DNA from: Candidatus Lutacidiplasma silvani
GTDB taxonomy: Archaea > Thermoplasmatota > Thermoplasmata > Lutacidiplasmatales > UBA184
DNA: 64,000 nucleotides
NCBI GenBank assembly: GCA_022750295.1
Contig: JAKIVZ010000003.1
Span: 1 to 64,000, forward strand
Reading direction: 5' to 3'
Part shown: piece by piece, positions 1-7,296 of the stretch
Layout: each line of letters starts with the position of its first letter
Numbering within the stretch: position 1 is the stretch's first letter
Notes under the pieces: generated by a model
Seen by the model: the letters and a program-made list of their open reading frames with translations, nothing else
Told to the model about the DNA's origin: nothing
The model's database searches: none
Position numbers and translations under genes: made by a program

Positions 1-274
1 GCATCCGCTTCTTGCCGTACAGGTCGCCGAGCTTGCCGAAGATCGGCGTGACGACCACACCGACCAGGAGGTACGCCGAAAGGATCCAGGCGATCGTGGA
101 GAAGTTGCCGTTCGTCTGGTCGAAGAAGATGTAGAACTGCTTGAACGCCGGAAGGACCATCGTCTCGACGTACGTGACCATGAGCGCCATCACGGCGAGG
201 ATGATCAGGAGCGTCCGGCCGTAGGCCGGGTCGTACGGGCGGCCGTCGAGCAGCTTCTCGGGCGGGGCGCTCAT
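1..274 (-). CDS. MFS transporter, N-terminal part only (runs off the window)
   Basis: The first 91 residues of a major facilitator superfamily transporter are present; the rest lies beyond base 1. The protein starts MSAPPEKLLDG, then shows a first membrane helix (about residues 23-42), an extracytoplasmic loop and a second helix followed by the loop GKLGDLYGKKR. That loop matches the G-x-L-a-D-r-x-G-r-k-r signature between helices 2 and 3 of MFS proteins. The start codon overlaps the stop of the upstream MarR regulator as ATGA, so the two form an operon. A MarR-MFS pair usually means a drug or solute exporter controlled by its own repressor; the substrate cannot be told. Confidence 0.8.
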   Translation of the reverse strand, partial: MSAPPEKLLDGRPYDPAYGRTLLIILAVMALMVTYVETMVLPAFKQFYIFFDQTNGNFSTIAWILSAYLLVGVVVTPIFGKLGDLYGKKRM

Positions 275-747
275 GCGGAACCTCCGGCGGCGACGACCGC
301 TTCGGGGAGGCCGCCGAACGAGGAGAGGACGCGCGCCGTGGTCTCGATCTCCTTCCGCGGGATGTCCCGGGTTGCTTCCGTCGTCCGCTGGCCAACCTGC
401 TCCCACAGCTCGGCGATCAGCGAGCGTCCGGCGGGGGTCACCGAGAGGACCACGACGCGGCGGTCCGACTCCGACCGGTGGCGCTCGACCCACCCGGCCC
501 GGACGAGTTCATCGACGATCACGCTCACCGTCGGCGGGGTGACGCACCGGAAGCTCGCGAGGTGGGCGGCGTTGATCGGCCCGTGCTCGGCGAGGTCGGT
601 GAGCGTCCAGAACTGCGCCATGCCGAGCCCGTGGCGCGGGAGGATCTCCGAGAGCCATCCTTTGAAGGCGAACGTCGCCGACCGCATCGCATCCATCAGG
701 ACGTGTTCGGGGGCGACCAGCGTGGCGGGGGGTCGAGCAGCGGGCAT
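271..747 (-). CDS. MarR family transcriptional regulator
   Basis: This 158-residue protein has the MarR winged-helix fold: a helical N-terminus, a recognition region around TPPTVSVIVDELVRAGWVER and the wing SESDRRVVVLSVTPAGR. The D-R-R wing and the following T-x-x-G are MarR hallmarks. It is the first gene of a two-gene operon with the MFS transporter (ATGA overlap), so it probably represses the pair and is released by a ligand. The start at 747 sits about 28-36 bases downstream of a TATA box, consistent with a leaderless or short-leader mRNA. Confidence 0.9.
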   Translation of the reverse strand: MPAARPPATLVAPEHVLMDAMRSATFAFKGWLSEILPRHGLGMAQFWTLTDLAEHGPINAAHLASFRCVTPPTVSVIVDELVRAGWVERHRSESDRRVVVLSVTPAGRSLIAELWEQVGQRTTEATRDIPRKEIETTARVLSSFGGLPEAVVAAGGSA

Positions 748-774
748 GTTCGTTCGATGGTCAAATCATCAGGG

Positions 775-802
775 ACATAAATAGTTAGCTTTCCTAATCA
801 AC
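775..802 (-). promoter_or_regulatory. TATA box and possible MarR operator
   Basis: Read on the minus strand, an A/T-rich box (TATTTATG, 776-784) lies about 30 bases upstream of the marR start. Immediately upstream of it is an imperfect inverted repeat (784-802) whose outer half-sites are GTTGA and TTAAC-like. A repressor bound there would block TBP/TFB. The TATA box is clear; the operator is a guess from position and partial symmetry. Confidence 0.4.
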
Positions 803-853
803 TGAAACCCTCCCCCTCTGCCGTCATCTAGTTCCCGGTGCCTGCCGAGCGAA

Positions 854-1369
854 ATGCCAGCCGACGGCCAACCTCCAACTCCCCCGCCGGCCGAACTCTC
901 GGTGAGCCGCGCGAATTCGTTGCGGAGCGTGGCGAGGATCCGACGGCTGTTTCGGGAGTACGAACGATCGATCGGCATCGACCTCGACTACCAAGGGTTC
1001 GAGGACGAGCTTCGGACGCTGCCCGGGAAGTACGCCGCCCCCGGCGGCGTCCTCCTCCTCGGGAGGGTCCGCGGGGTCGTCGCCGGATGCGCCGCCGTCC
1101 GCCCGGGTCCGGATCGGTCGGCCGAACTGAAACGGGTGTTCGTTCGACCCCGATTCCGACACGGCGGGGTGGGCCGTATCCCCGTCGACCGCGCGATCGC
1201 GTTCGCCACGGAGGCGAGGTACCGGGCGATGGTGCTCGACACGCTCCCCGAGATGGAGGCCGCCTACCGGCTCTACGTACGGATCGGCTTCCGGGAGGTG
1301 GACCCCTACGGGCCCGTCTCTCGACCGGGGACCCGGTACCTTCGCCTCGATCTCGCATCGACCGGGTAA
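854..1369 (+). CDS. GNAT family N-acetyltransferase
   Basis: This 171-residue protein of the GNAT fold would transfer an acetyl group from acetyl-CoA to an unknown amine. The core strand LKRVFVRPRFRHGGVGR holds the acetyl-CoA pyrophosphate-binding loop (R-x-x-G-x-G/A-like), followed by a helix and then MEAAYRLYVRIGFREV, the typical A-x-x-L-Y-x-x-x-G-F end of the family. The N-terminal 20 residues are Pro-rich and may be untranslated; no better in-frame start is obvious. It stands alone between marR and a methyltransferase. Confidence 0.8.
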   Translation: MPADGQPPTPPPAELSVSRANSLRSVARIRRLFREYERSIGIDLDYQGFEDELRTLPGKYAAPGGVLLLGRVRGVVAGCAAVRPGPDRSAELKRVFVRPRFRHGGVGRIPVDRAIAFATEARYRAMVLDTLPEMEAAYRLYVRIGFREVDPYGPVSRPGTRYLRLDLASTG

Positions 1370-1434
1370 CCAGGTTCGTCCACGGTCCAAACGAGCCGTT
1401 ATGCAACCCCCAAGGTCATCGACGGCCCTCCTCA

Positions 1435-2229
1435 ATGCCGCGAAAGACCCCGAACTCCCGCGATTCCCATGTCCGAACGAACCGGCGGTTCTGGGAGGCG
1501 GGGAGTGACGAGTACGACCGACGGCACACGTTGGCCATCGGGGGCGATCGCGCCGCGGCCTGGGGCCTTTGGCGGGTCCCGGAGTCGTCGCTCCGACTCT
1601 TGGGACCGGTCCGGGGCGCGCGGATCCTGGAACTGGGGTGCGGAGCGGCTCGGTGGTCGATTGCGCTCGCCCAGAAGGGCGCGCGACCCATCGGGCTGGA
1701 CGCGACCCGTTCGCAACTCGAGAAGGCCCGTCGGCTGGTCCGGGAGTCGAGGGTTCGGGTTCCCCTCGTTCAAGGGAATGCCGAGCGGATCCCGTTCGAC
1801 GATTCGACGTTCGATACCGTGTTCTGCGACTGGGGGGCGATGACGTTCTGCGACCCGACCCGGACCGTCCCCGAGTGCGCGCGGGTGCTCCGACGCGGCG
1901 GCAGACTCGTGTTCTCGACCGCGAGCCCGATCCGGTACATCACGTTCGACGCGAAGCGGGACCGGCAATCGCGCCGGCTGGAGCGCTCGTACTTCGACCT
2001 TCGCCGGATCGTCCTCGGGGACACCGTCGAGTTCCAGCTGCCGTACGGCGAATGGATCGAACTCTTCGCGCGGTCGGGCCTCACAGTCGAGCGGTTGCTC
2101 GAGACCCGACCCGAGTCGGCGGACCGGAGTTCCTACGTCGGGGGGGGCGACGCGACGTGGGCCCGGGACTGGCCGATGGAAGCGATCTGGTCGGTGCGGA
2201 AATCGGCGTCCGGGCGGTCGCGGCGCTAA
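1435..2229 (+). CDS. SAM-dependent methyltransferase (class I)
   Basis: This 264-residue Rossmann methyltransferase has motif I at ARILELGCGAARWSIALA, the acidic end of strand 2 at IGLDATRSQLEKAR, and motif IV at FDTVFCDWGAMTFCDPTR, where a Cys-Asp-Trp replaces the more usual charged residue. Motif post-I GNAERIPFDDSTFDTV is typical of the UbiE/COQ5 and Methyltransf_11 group. The acceptor is unknown. The start at 1435 was preferred because upstream codons belong to the GNAT gene read in another frame. It converges on the next gene, and the two stop codons overlap by four bases. Confidence 0.85.
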   Translation: MPRKTPNSRDSHVRTNRRFWEAGSDEYDRRHTLAIGGDRAAAWGLWRVPESSLRLLGPVRGARILELGCGAARWSIALAQKGARPIGLDATRSQLEKARRLVRESRVRVPLVQGNAERIPFDDSTFDTVFCDWGAMTFCDPTRTVPECARVLRRGGRLVFSTASPIRYITFDAKRDRQSRRLERSYFDLRRIVLGDTVEFQLPYGEWIELFARSGLTVERLLETRPESADRSSYVGGGDATWARDWPMEAIWSVRKSASGRSRR

Positions 2230-2759
2230 AGATCTCTCCCCAGCGAACCGCCCGAGCGGTCCGGGGCCATCCACTGGAGGAGATGGACGTCCAGGCGCCG
2301 GCCGAACTTCGTTCCGACCTCCCGCATCACCCCGACCGAGGCGAAGCCGGCGTGCTCGTGCATCCGGAGACTCGCGGCGTTCCCCTCGGCGATTCTGGCC
2401 AGCAGGCTGTGGAATCCCAGCTCGGTCGCACGTTCGACGAGCGAGTCCAGAATCGCACGCCCGACCCCTCGCCCTCGGTTGGACTCTGCGACGTACGTCG
2501 ATACCTCTCCCGTGGCGTCGTACGCCCGACGGGGAGACCACTCGCTGATCGCGCCCCAGCCGAGCACCGACCCCTCCGACTCCGCCACCAGGACCGGATG
2601 CCGGGAGTCGTGGCCCCGGAACCAATCGAGGCGTTCGCCCAATGTGCGAACCTCGGTGTCGAAGGTTCCGGTCGAGCCTGCGACCGCCGAGTTGTAGATT
2701 TCGAGGATCGCCGGGATGTCCGCCTCGGAGGCCGGCCGGATTCGGATCTTCGACTCCAC
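2226..2759 (-). CDS. GNAT acetyltransferase, phosphinothricin-acetyltransferase-like
   Basis: This 177-residue protein matches the Pat/Bar/YncA branch of GNAT enzymes: it begins RIRPASEADIPAILEIYN, has the family stretch STGTFDTEVRT and the acetyl-CoA loop NRGRGVGRAILDSLVERA, and ends with NAASLRMHEHAGFASVG. Members acetylate phosphinothricin, methionine sulfone or related amino acids; the substrate here is unknown. A GTG start at 2759 gives the usual length, whereas the open frame upstream is low-complexity and crosses a tandem repeat. Confidence 0.85.
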   Translation of the reverse strand: MESKIRIRPASEADIPAILEIYNSAVAGSTGTFDTEVRTLGERLDWFRGHDSRHPVLVAESEGSVLGWGAISEWSPRRAYDATGEVSTYVAESNRGRGVGRAILDSLVERATELGFHSLLARIAEGNAASLRMHEHAGFASVGVMREVGTKFGRRLDVHLLQWMAPDRSGGSLGRDL

Positions 2760-2827
2760 GACGGCTCCGAGCTCCGGAGCCGCCGCTCGTCTAAGCTCCT
2801 TACCCGCCCGAACCGCGCCATGTGGGC

Positions 2828-2862
2828 GTGGCGCGTGGCGCGTGGCGCGTGGCGCGTGGCGG
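2828..2862. repeat. 7-bp tandem repeat (GTGGCGC, about five copies)
   Basis: Five consecutive units of GTGGCGC occupy the spacer between two minus-strand genes; the last unit ends in GG instead of GC. This minisatellite lies just upstream of the GTG-initiated acetyltransferase and could vary in copy number between strains. No function is evident. Confidence 0.8.
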
Positions 2863-2919
2863 CCGTAGCCTGGCCGTTCGTGGAAGGAATGGGTTCCGAC
2901 CGGCGTGGCTCGGGAACGT

Positions 2920-3471
2920 TCAACCCACCAGGTCCACGAGCCGGTCGAGCTGGCTCGACCATCCCATCTGGGCGTTCTTCGTCCACTCGGCGTTGTGCAT
3001 CTTCTCGATGACGACGACGAGCCGGACCCCGCCTCCGGCGAGGGTGTGAAGCTCGACGACGGCACCGATAGGGTACGGCGGGACTCCCGGGAGGAAGTCG
3101 GCCACCTGCGTGAGCTCGAGCCGAGTCCGGGGCTCGACCAAGAGGAACGTGCCCCGCGTCGTCGTCGACGTCGGAACGCCCAGGCTCTCGAGCATCTGAA
3201 TCTGCTCGGGCCCCGTCGCGGTCATCACGTATTCCAGCTCGCCTCCAGGGCGCACTTCGAGTCGCCGGAACTTGGTGGTGAACCCGTCCGGGCCCCACCA
3301 GCTCTCGAGTCCCTTCTTCGTGGTCCAGAGGTCCCACACCCGCTCCACCGAGGCGTGCAAGACGCGCTCGAGGGTGAACGTCCCTCGATTTCGACCGGTG
3401 GCCGGAGCGACTTCGGCTCCCTCCCGGGCTGCGTTCGTCGTCGGCGTGCGCTTCGTACTCCGTTCGGTCAT
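2920..3471 (-). CDS. SRPBCC/AHSA1 domain protein
   Basis: This 183-residue protein has the START-like AHSA1 (Aha1 C-terminal) fold: the core begins FTLERVLHASVERVWDLW and continues SWWGPDGFTTKFRRLEVRPGG, the W-W-G-P plus V-R-P-G-G signature of the family. Such domains bind hydrophobic ligands. The start at 3471 follows a GGAGG-like stretch inside the upstream gene and overlaps its stop as ATGA, so it is co-transcribed with the ArsR regulator. A second ArsR-AHSA1 pair at 54.6-55.5 kb has the same order and overlap. The ligand is unknown. Confidence 0.85.
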   Translation of the reverse strand: MTERSTKRTPTTNAAREGAEVAPATGRNRGTFTLERVLHASVERVWDLWTTKKGLESWWGPDGFTTKFRRLEVRPGGELEYVMTATGPEQIQMLESLGVPTSTTTRGTFLLVEPRTRLELTQVADFLPGVPPYPIGAVVELHTLAGGGVRLVVVIEKMHNAEWTKNAQMGWSSQLDRLVDLVG

Positions 3472-3803
3472 GGTTTTTCCTCCACTGCTTCGGTCAACCG
3501 GTCGAGACGATCCTCCCAGAGGATCCGGTACCGGATCAGCCACCCGAACGCCGCGCTCATCGGAGCGGCGACGATCTGACATCGGTGGACGCGCCATTCG
3601 GGGGTGACTTTCAGGAGGCCCGCCTTCTCGAGGACCTTCAGGTGACCGGAGATCGCCGGGAGACTGACCCGGTGGGGCTTCGCGAGCTCGCTGACGGACG
3701 CGTCACCGGCGGCCAATCGTTCGAGGATCGAGCGACGGATCGGATGGGCAAGGGCGGCGAACACGACGTCGAGGTCGACCGGGAGGCGGTGTCGTTTAGC
3801 CAT
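3468..3803 (-). CDS. ArsR family transcriptional regulator (module 1)
   Basis: This 111-residue winged-helix repressor has the core VVFAALAHPIRRSILERLA, then SELAKPHRVSLPAISGHLKVLEKAGLL (recognition helix) and the wing VTPEWRVHRCQI. It lacks the metal-binding ELCVCD motif, so it is not an arsenic sensor; it belongs to the ArsR group that accompanies AHSA1 proteins. The start at 3803 (MAKRHRLPVD) was chosen because it aligns with the paralogue at 54636 (MAKQPAVDLD) and because its ATG lies inside a palindromic operator. It is co-transcribed with the AHSA1 gene downstream. Confidence 0.88.
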   Translation of the reverse strand: MAKRHRLPVDLDVVFAALAHPIRRSILERLAAGDASVSELAKPHRVSLPAISGHLKVLEKAGLLKVTPEWRVHRCQIVAAPMSAAFGWLIRYRILWEDRLDRLTEAVEEKP

Positions 3804-3811
3804 TCGATTAA
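3796..3811. promoter_or_regulatory. ArsR operator, proximal copy (module 1)
   Basis: Read on the minus strand this 16-mer is TTAATCGAATGGCTAA, a near-palindrome that contains the ATG of the ArsR gene. It matches 14 of 16 positions of the operator at 54628-54643. Repressor bound here would cover the transcription start of a leaderless mRNA. Confidence 0.7.
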
Positions 3812-3830
3812 CTGATAGTCTCGCCATTAT

Positions 3831-3846
3831 TTAAGCATTTAATTAA
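3831..3846. promoter_or_regulatory. ArsR operator, distal copy overlapping the TATA box (module 1)
   Basis: Read on the minus strand the 16-mer is TTAATTAAATGCTTAA, related to the proximal copy and centred 35 bp from it. Its downstream end merges with the likely TATA element CTTAAATAA (3827-3835), about 25-30 bases upstream of the ArsR start. A repressor on this site would exclude TBP. Confidence 0.6.
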
Positions 3847-4067
3847 ACGATAGAACCGGCCGTTCGGGGCGGAGGATGGGGACCGCGAGCTCACGACGGT
3901 GCGCGGGCACCCCCGGGTCGTGGTGTCGGAGCAGGAGGGACCCGATCCGCCGGGCGACCTTCGCGGCGGTCAGGACCTTGCCGTCGCGGCGGAACCTGTC
4001 CCAGCGAACGCGGACGCGAACGATGCTCCGCGAAGCGACGAAGGAACCCGACCGGAACGGCCCGCCC

Positions 4068-4087
4068 GCTCAGGAATCGAACTGAGC
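4068..4087. terminator. Inverted repeat over the stop codon of the GIY-YIG gene
   Basis: A perfect 6-bp stem (GCTCAG / CTGAGC) with an 8-base loop brackets the stop codon of the minus-strand gene. It could act as a 3'-end hairpin. The loop reads TTCGATTC on the minus strand, like a tRNA T-loop, but no tRNA can be folded around it. Confidence 0.3.
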
Positions 4088-4543
4088 CGCCGTGGGGAAG
4101 TGGTGCGGAATCGCGAGCGTCCCGTGCCGAACCACGAATTCCCCGTACTTCCGCGAACAGGACGAACGAACCTGGTTCAGGAGCGGGCGAGCGCCATGCC
4201 GTGCCTCAAAATCGTCGTACAGGATCTGCTCCACGCCGTCGTTGTTGCCGTAGCCAACTTGGGCCCACCAGAAGCGGAGGGTCCCTTCGTCCCGGAGTTG
4301 CTCGGCTACCTGCCTCCCTTCGCCTACGTGTTGGTCGAGGTGGGTCCCGACGTCGCGGGATCGGCCGATGTAAGCGAGGGACGAGTGCCCCCGGGGGTAG
4401 CGATAGAATCCTCGTCGTGACGTGATCAAGTACACTCCGGAGTAACTCGCGATGGTTTCCGGCGAGTGGTGCTGGGAGAAGATTCGCGGTCCCTGCCAAC
4501 GAAGATCGACGTAGACCTTGTCGCCCCGCTGACGGGTCGGCAT
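4070..4543 (-). CDS. GIY-YIG nuclease-like protein
   Basis: This 157-residue protein contains a recognisable GIY-YIG domain. The first motif appears as SGVYLIT (about residues 35-41) and the second as LAYIGRSRDV (about 56-65), followed by a His-rich LDQHVGEG stretch and a late Glu region VEQILYDDFEARHG. The segment PLLNQVRSS corresponds to the P-x-x-N near the end of the domain in UvrC- and Slx1-like proteins. It could be a single-domain DNA nuclease or a restriction/repair accessory. The region downstream (3848-4067) contains an open but start-less frame. Confidence 0.7.
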   Translation of the reverse strand: MPTRQRGDKVYVDLRWQGPRIFSQHHSPETIASYSGVYLITSRRGFYRYPRGHSSLAYIGRSRDVGTHLDQHVGEGRQVAEQLRDEGTLRFWWAQVGYGNNDGVEQILYDDFEARHGARPLLNQVRSSCSRKYGEFVVRHGTLAIPHHFPTAAQFDS

Positions 4544-4571
4544 CGGATCCGAAGTTCCCCTTTACCCGATA

Positions 4572-4883
4572 CTACTCTCGCAGTTCGGAAATCCGGGGGG
4601 GAGTGAGGTGGGCGGCCACAGCGGCGCAAGACGCAATGAGTGGAATCGCGAGCAGGACGTAGATCAGCGAGCCATTGCCGGCGAGCCCGAGATAGACCCC
4701 GGCCAGGGCTCCACCGTACAAGCCGATTCCGACGCCCGCAACCATCGCGACACCCAACGCGGGGGGGAGGCGCTCAATCTCTTGCCGGACCCTGGCTCTC
4801 CAGCCGACGGGCCGATGGTCGATGCCGCCGATCAGATCGTAACGAAGGTACGTGTCCTCGCGGGGAAGATTCCGAAGCGCCAT
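4572..4883 (-). CDS. Small two-helix membrane protein, unknown function
   Basis: This protein of about 103 residues starts MALRNLPREDTYLRYDL, with a basic segment WRARVRQEIERL followed by two hydrophobic helices (about residues 43-63 and 67-87) joined by a short Gly/Asn turn. The charge pattern predicts a cytoplasmic N-terminus. A TATA-like box (4914-4925) lies about 35 bases upstream of the ATG. No family is recognised. A GTG four codons earlier (4895) is a possible alternative start. Confidence 0.6.
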   Translation of the reverse strand: MALRNLPREDTYLRYDLIGGIDHRPVGWRARVRQEIERLPPALGVAMVAGVGIGLYGGALAGVYLGLAGNGSLIYVLLAIPLIASCAAVAAHLTPPRISELRE

Positions 4884-5089
4884 CCTACCCCTCACATCCC
4901 GTATGGATTCCCGGACCTAAGTAACCCGCGACCCTCCTCGGTCGCCGGGCGAACAGGAACTACCGCCCGATCTGGGGGCCCGCCCAGCGAAAACCGGACG
5001 ATACCGCAAGTGACCATTCCGCGAATTGTATCGCCCCCGCCCCGTCGATACCCATCCCCCGAAGATGCCCAGTACCGGTCTAAGCTAAT

Positions 5090-5099
5090 GTTTAAGTAG
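5090..5099 (+). promoter_or_regulatory. TATA box of ftsZ
   Basis: GTTTAAGTAG stands out in a GC-rich spacer. Transcription should begin about 25-30 bases downstream, near 5120-5125, giving an ftsZ leader of about 50 bases that starts with a hairpin. Confidence 0.55.
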
Positions 5100-5124
5100 C
5101 GAATCCAAAAATGGACGGGGCAGA

Positions 5125-5143
5125 ACGAGCGTATGACGCTCGT
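5125..5143 (+). promoter_or_regulatory. Perfect stem-loop in the ftsZ leader
   Basis: ACGAGCG (5125-5131) and CGCTCGT (5137-5143) pair perfectly around a 5-base loop (TATGA). It lies between the TATA box and the ftsZ start, probably at the very 5' end of the mRNA. It may be an mRNA-stabilising or regulatory element, or an operator for a dimeric protein. Confidence 0.5.
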
Positions 5144-5171
5144 CTGACAAACACGGCAGGAGAATCGAACG

Positions 5172-6308
5172 ATGAAGTCCATTATTCAGGAAGCCATCGC
5201 AAAGCACCAAGAGAACCAGGCGCTCGTCGGCGACACGAGCAAGCCGGCCGCCCCCGCGTACACGAGCGCGGACGATGCCGAGCTCGCGAAGTTGGCCGAG
5301 ACGCTGCGCGTCAACATCCGGATCGTCGGATGTGGCGGCGGCGGATCGAACACGATCAACCGGTGCGTCGAGGAAGGGATCCAGGGCGCCGAGATGTGCG
5401 CCATCAACACCGATGCGAAGCACCTCCTCACGGTCCACTCCCCGCGCAAGATCCTCATCGGCCGCCGGGCCACGAAGGGCCTCGGCGCCGGCGCTCGCCC
5501 CGAGATCGGGGAAGAGGCGGCCCGGGAGAACGAAGAGGAACTCCGCGCGTTCCTGAACGGCGCGCACATCGTCTTCATCACGGCGGGAATGGGCGGCGGG
5601 ACCGGAACCGGTTCGGCCCACCTCGTCGCCCGCCTCGCGAAGGAAGCGGGCGCCCTGACGATGGGCGTCGTCACCCTGCCGTTCTCCGGCGAGGGAGCCG
5701 CACGCATGGAGCAGGCCCGCGATGGGCTGGAGCGCCTGCGCCGCGTCTGCGACACGACGATCGTCATCCAGAACGACAAGCTCCTCGAGCTCGTCCCGCG
5801 GATGCCCCTCGACGCCGCGTTCAAGCTCGCCGACGCGGTGCTGATGACGGGGATCAAGGGGATCACGGAGATCGTGACTCGCCCGGGCCTCGTCAACCTC
5901 GACTACGCCGACATCATGACCGTCATGAAGGACGGCGGGGTCGCGCTCATCGGTCTCGGCGAGAGCGAGAGTGCCACCGACCGGGTGACCGAGGCGGTCA
6001 CCGAGGCGCTCACCAGCCCGCTCCTCGGCTCCGTCGAGCTGAAGGACGCGACCGGCGCGCTGGTCCGCGTGATCGGCGGCCCGACGATGACCGTCAGCGA
6101 GGCCGAGAAGGCCGCGGCGCTCGTCGGCGGCAAGATCTCCAAGCGGGCCCGGATCATCTGGGGCTGCTCGGTCGAGAACTCTCCCGAGATGGAGAACACC
6201 ATCAAGGTGCTCCTCATCATCACCGGCGTGCGGGCGACGAGCCTGCTCGGCCAGAAGGGAGGCTACGCCGCTGGTGAGTCCGCCGACGTCATCGACCTCG
6301 TCCGGTAA
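5172..6308 (+). CDS. ftsZ: Cell division GTPase FtsZ
   Basis: This 378-residue tubulin-family GTPase forms the cytokinetic ring. The nucleotide-binding glycine loop GCGGGGSNTINR, the strand AINTDAKHL and the tubulin signature MGGGTGTGSA (about residues 139-148) are intact, as are the T6 region NDKLLEL and the synergy-loop region NLDYADIMTVM. A 45-residue N-terminal extension precedes the GTPase fold and the C-terminus ends DVIDLVR. It is a canonical archaeal FtsZ rather than a CetZ, since the NLDYADI segment is retained. The following gene overlaps its 3' end by 35 bases, so the two are probably co-transcribed. Confidence 0.95.
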   Translation: MKSIIQEAIAKHQENQALVGDTSKPAAPAYTSADDAELAKLAETLRVNIRIVGCGGGGSNTINRCVEEGIQGAEMCAINTDAKHLLTVHSPRKILIGRRATKGLGAGARPEIGEEAARENEEELRAFLNGAHIVFITAGMGGGTGTGSAHLVARLAKEAGALTMGVVTLPFSGEGAARMEQARDGLERLRRVCDTTIVIQNDKLLELVPRMPLDAAFKLADAVLMTGIKGITEIVTRPGLVNLDYADIMTVMKDGGVALIGLGESESATDRVTEAVTEALTSPLLGSVELKDATGALVRVIGGPTMTVSEAEKAAALVGGKISKRARIIWGCSVENSPEMENTIKVLLIITGVRATSLLGQKGGYAAGESADVIDLVR

Positions 6309-6633
6309 CCACTTTCCCCGCCCCCGCTACCTCGGGATCGAGGTGGCGGGGGAACCGTCCGTCCCGTCCCCCTGGTGGGAAGGAATTCTCGTCGACCGAT
6401 TGCGGCTCGTGGCCCCGAACGACGCGCCGACCCGAGTCCGGTGGATTCGCCGGGAAGGCGGGCGGGCGATCGTCGAGGTCGACCACCGGGTCGTTCCCGC
6501 CGCCCGCCAGGCGTGGAACATCGACCTCGTCGCCCCCTCGGGGCGGCCGGTCCGACTCTCGACCCGGCGCTCCTGGGGAACCCTCCGCGGTGCGAAGGCC
6601 TGGCTCCGAACCCCTCCTACGAGCGGCCGCTAA
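6274..6633 (+). CDS. rnp2: Probable RNase P protein component Pop5
   Basis: This protein of up to 119 residues has the layout of archaeal Pop5/Rpp14. It opens PRPRYLGIEV, like the R-Y-I-x-F-E-V start of the family; the middle gives VRWIRREGGRAIVEVDHRVV, matching the family's R-x-x-x-G-I-L-R-V-x-R strand; and the end is STRRSWGTLRGAKAWL, corresponding to the T-x-G-V-S-G-T-I-x-x-x-x-x-x-x-L signature. Pop5 is a core protein of archaeal RNase P, which matures tRNA 5' ends. The GTG at 6274 lies inside ftsZ; the conserved region begins just after the ftsZ stop, so the exact start is uncertain. Confidence 0.65.
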   Translation: MSPPTSSTSSGNHFPRPRYLGIEVAGEPSVPSPWWEGILVDRLRLVAPNDAPTRVRWIRREGGRAIVEVDHRVVPAARQAWNIDLVAPSGRPVRLSTRRSWGTLRGAKAWLRTPPTSGR

Positions 6634-6696
6634 GCCTCCCGGGCGCCCCCGCGGACGCAGAGGGGCCGGTTCGTCGGTGCGCGGCCCGGCCGACCG

Positions 6697-7296
6697 TCAC
6701 TCAGCGGGCGGGGTGGGGAGGCGCGCAACGACCCCGGCGGCCGGTTCGACGTCGCAGAACCGACGGAGGGTCTCGAGCCCCTCGGCGTGGGCCTCCGCCG
6801 TCATGGAACCGACCGCGTCCTCGACGATGAGCGGGTGGAATCCGAGGTTGACGGCGTGGCGGGCGGTGCCGAGGATCCCTCCGTCCGTGCTGACCCCGGT
6901 CATCACGAGGACGTCGATTCCTCGGTAGCGCAACATGGAGTCGAGCGGGGTGCCGACGAAAAAGCTCGGGGACGTCTTGGGAAGGACCAGTTCGTTCCGT
7001 TCGGGCGCGAGTTCGGCGAGGATTTCCCAGTCGGGCGAGCCCGGAGCGAGCCGCCCCATCCCGCCGGGGATTCCCCGGCGGGCCATCGAGCGGGCCTGGG
7101 CGGGGTTCTCCCACCCCTCCGGTGGCATCGTGTGCTGGCTGAAGACGATCGGGAGGCGGGCGCGCCGGTAGGCGACGAGGAGCTCCGCGATCCGGGGAAC
7201 GATCGCCGCCCGGTTCGAGGCCCGGCCGGCGATGGCCGCTTGCATGTCCCACACGATCAGCACCGAACGACGCAGATCGAGAGGCTCCAGCGGCAC
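6697..7296 (-). CDS. Isochorismatase/cysteine hydrolase family protein lacking the catalytic Cys
   Basis: This 199-residue protein has the alpha/beta fold of isochorismatases and nicotinamidases. The catalytic Asp lies in VLIVWDMQ (D17) and the Lys in LVLPKTSPSFF (K107). The third position, Cys in nicotinamidases, reads TGVSTDGGILGTA with Gly at 140. True isochorismatases also lack this Cys, so the protein may be a hydrolase of that chemistry rather than an amidase, or it may be inactive. It converges with pop5 and stands alone in transcription. Confidence 0.8.
   Translation of the reverse strand: MPLEPLDLRRSVLIVWDMQAAIAGRASNRAAIVPRIAELLVAYRRARLPIVFSQHTMPPEGWENPAQARSMARRGIPGGMGRLAPGSPDWEILAELAPERNELVLPKTSPSFFVGTPLDSMLRYRGIDVLVMTGVSTDGGILGTARHAVNLGFHPLIVEDAVGSMTAEAHAEGLETLRRFCDVEPAAGVVARLPTPPAE

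Noticed and set aside
2828..2862. Short tandem repeats considered as a CRISPR
   Set aside because: The units are 7 bp without spacers; no cas genes are near, and no other array-like repeat is present.
3848..4064. Open minus-strand frame encoding a plausible-looking basic peptide (VRVRVRWDRFRRDGK...)
   Set aside because: There is no ATG, GTG or TTG start in frame after the preceding stop; it may be a gene remnant, but the Arg-rich composition is what GC-rich non-coding DNA gives in that frame.
4068..4087. tRNA T-arm remnant / integration attachment site
   Set aside because: The loop looks like TTCGATT but the stem is offset and no acceptor, D or anticodon arm can be found; a simple hairpin is the better description.
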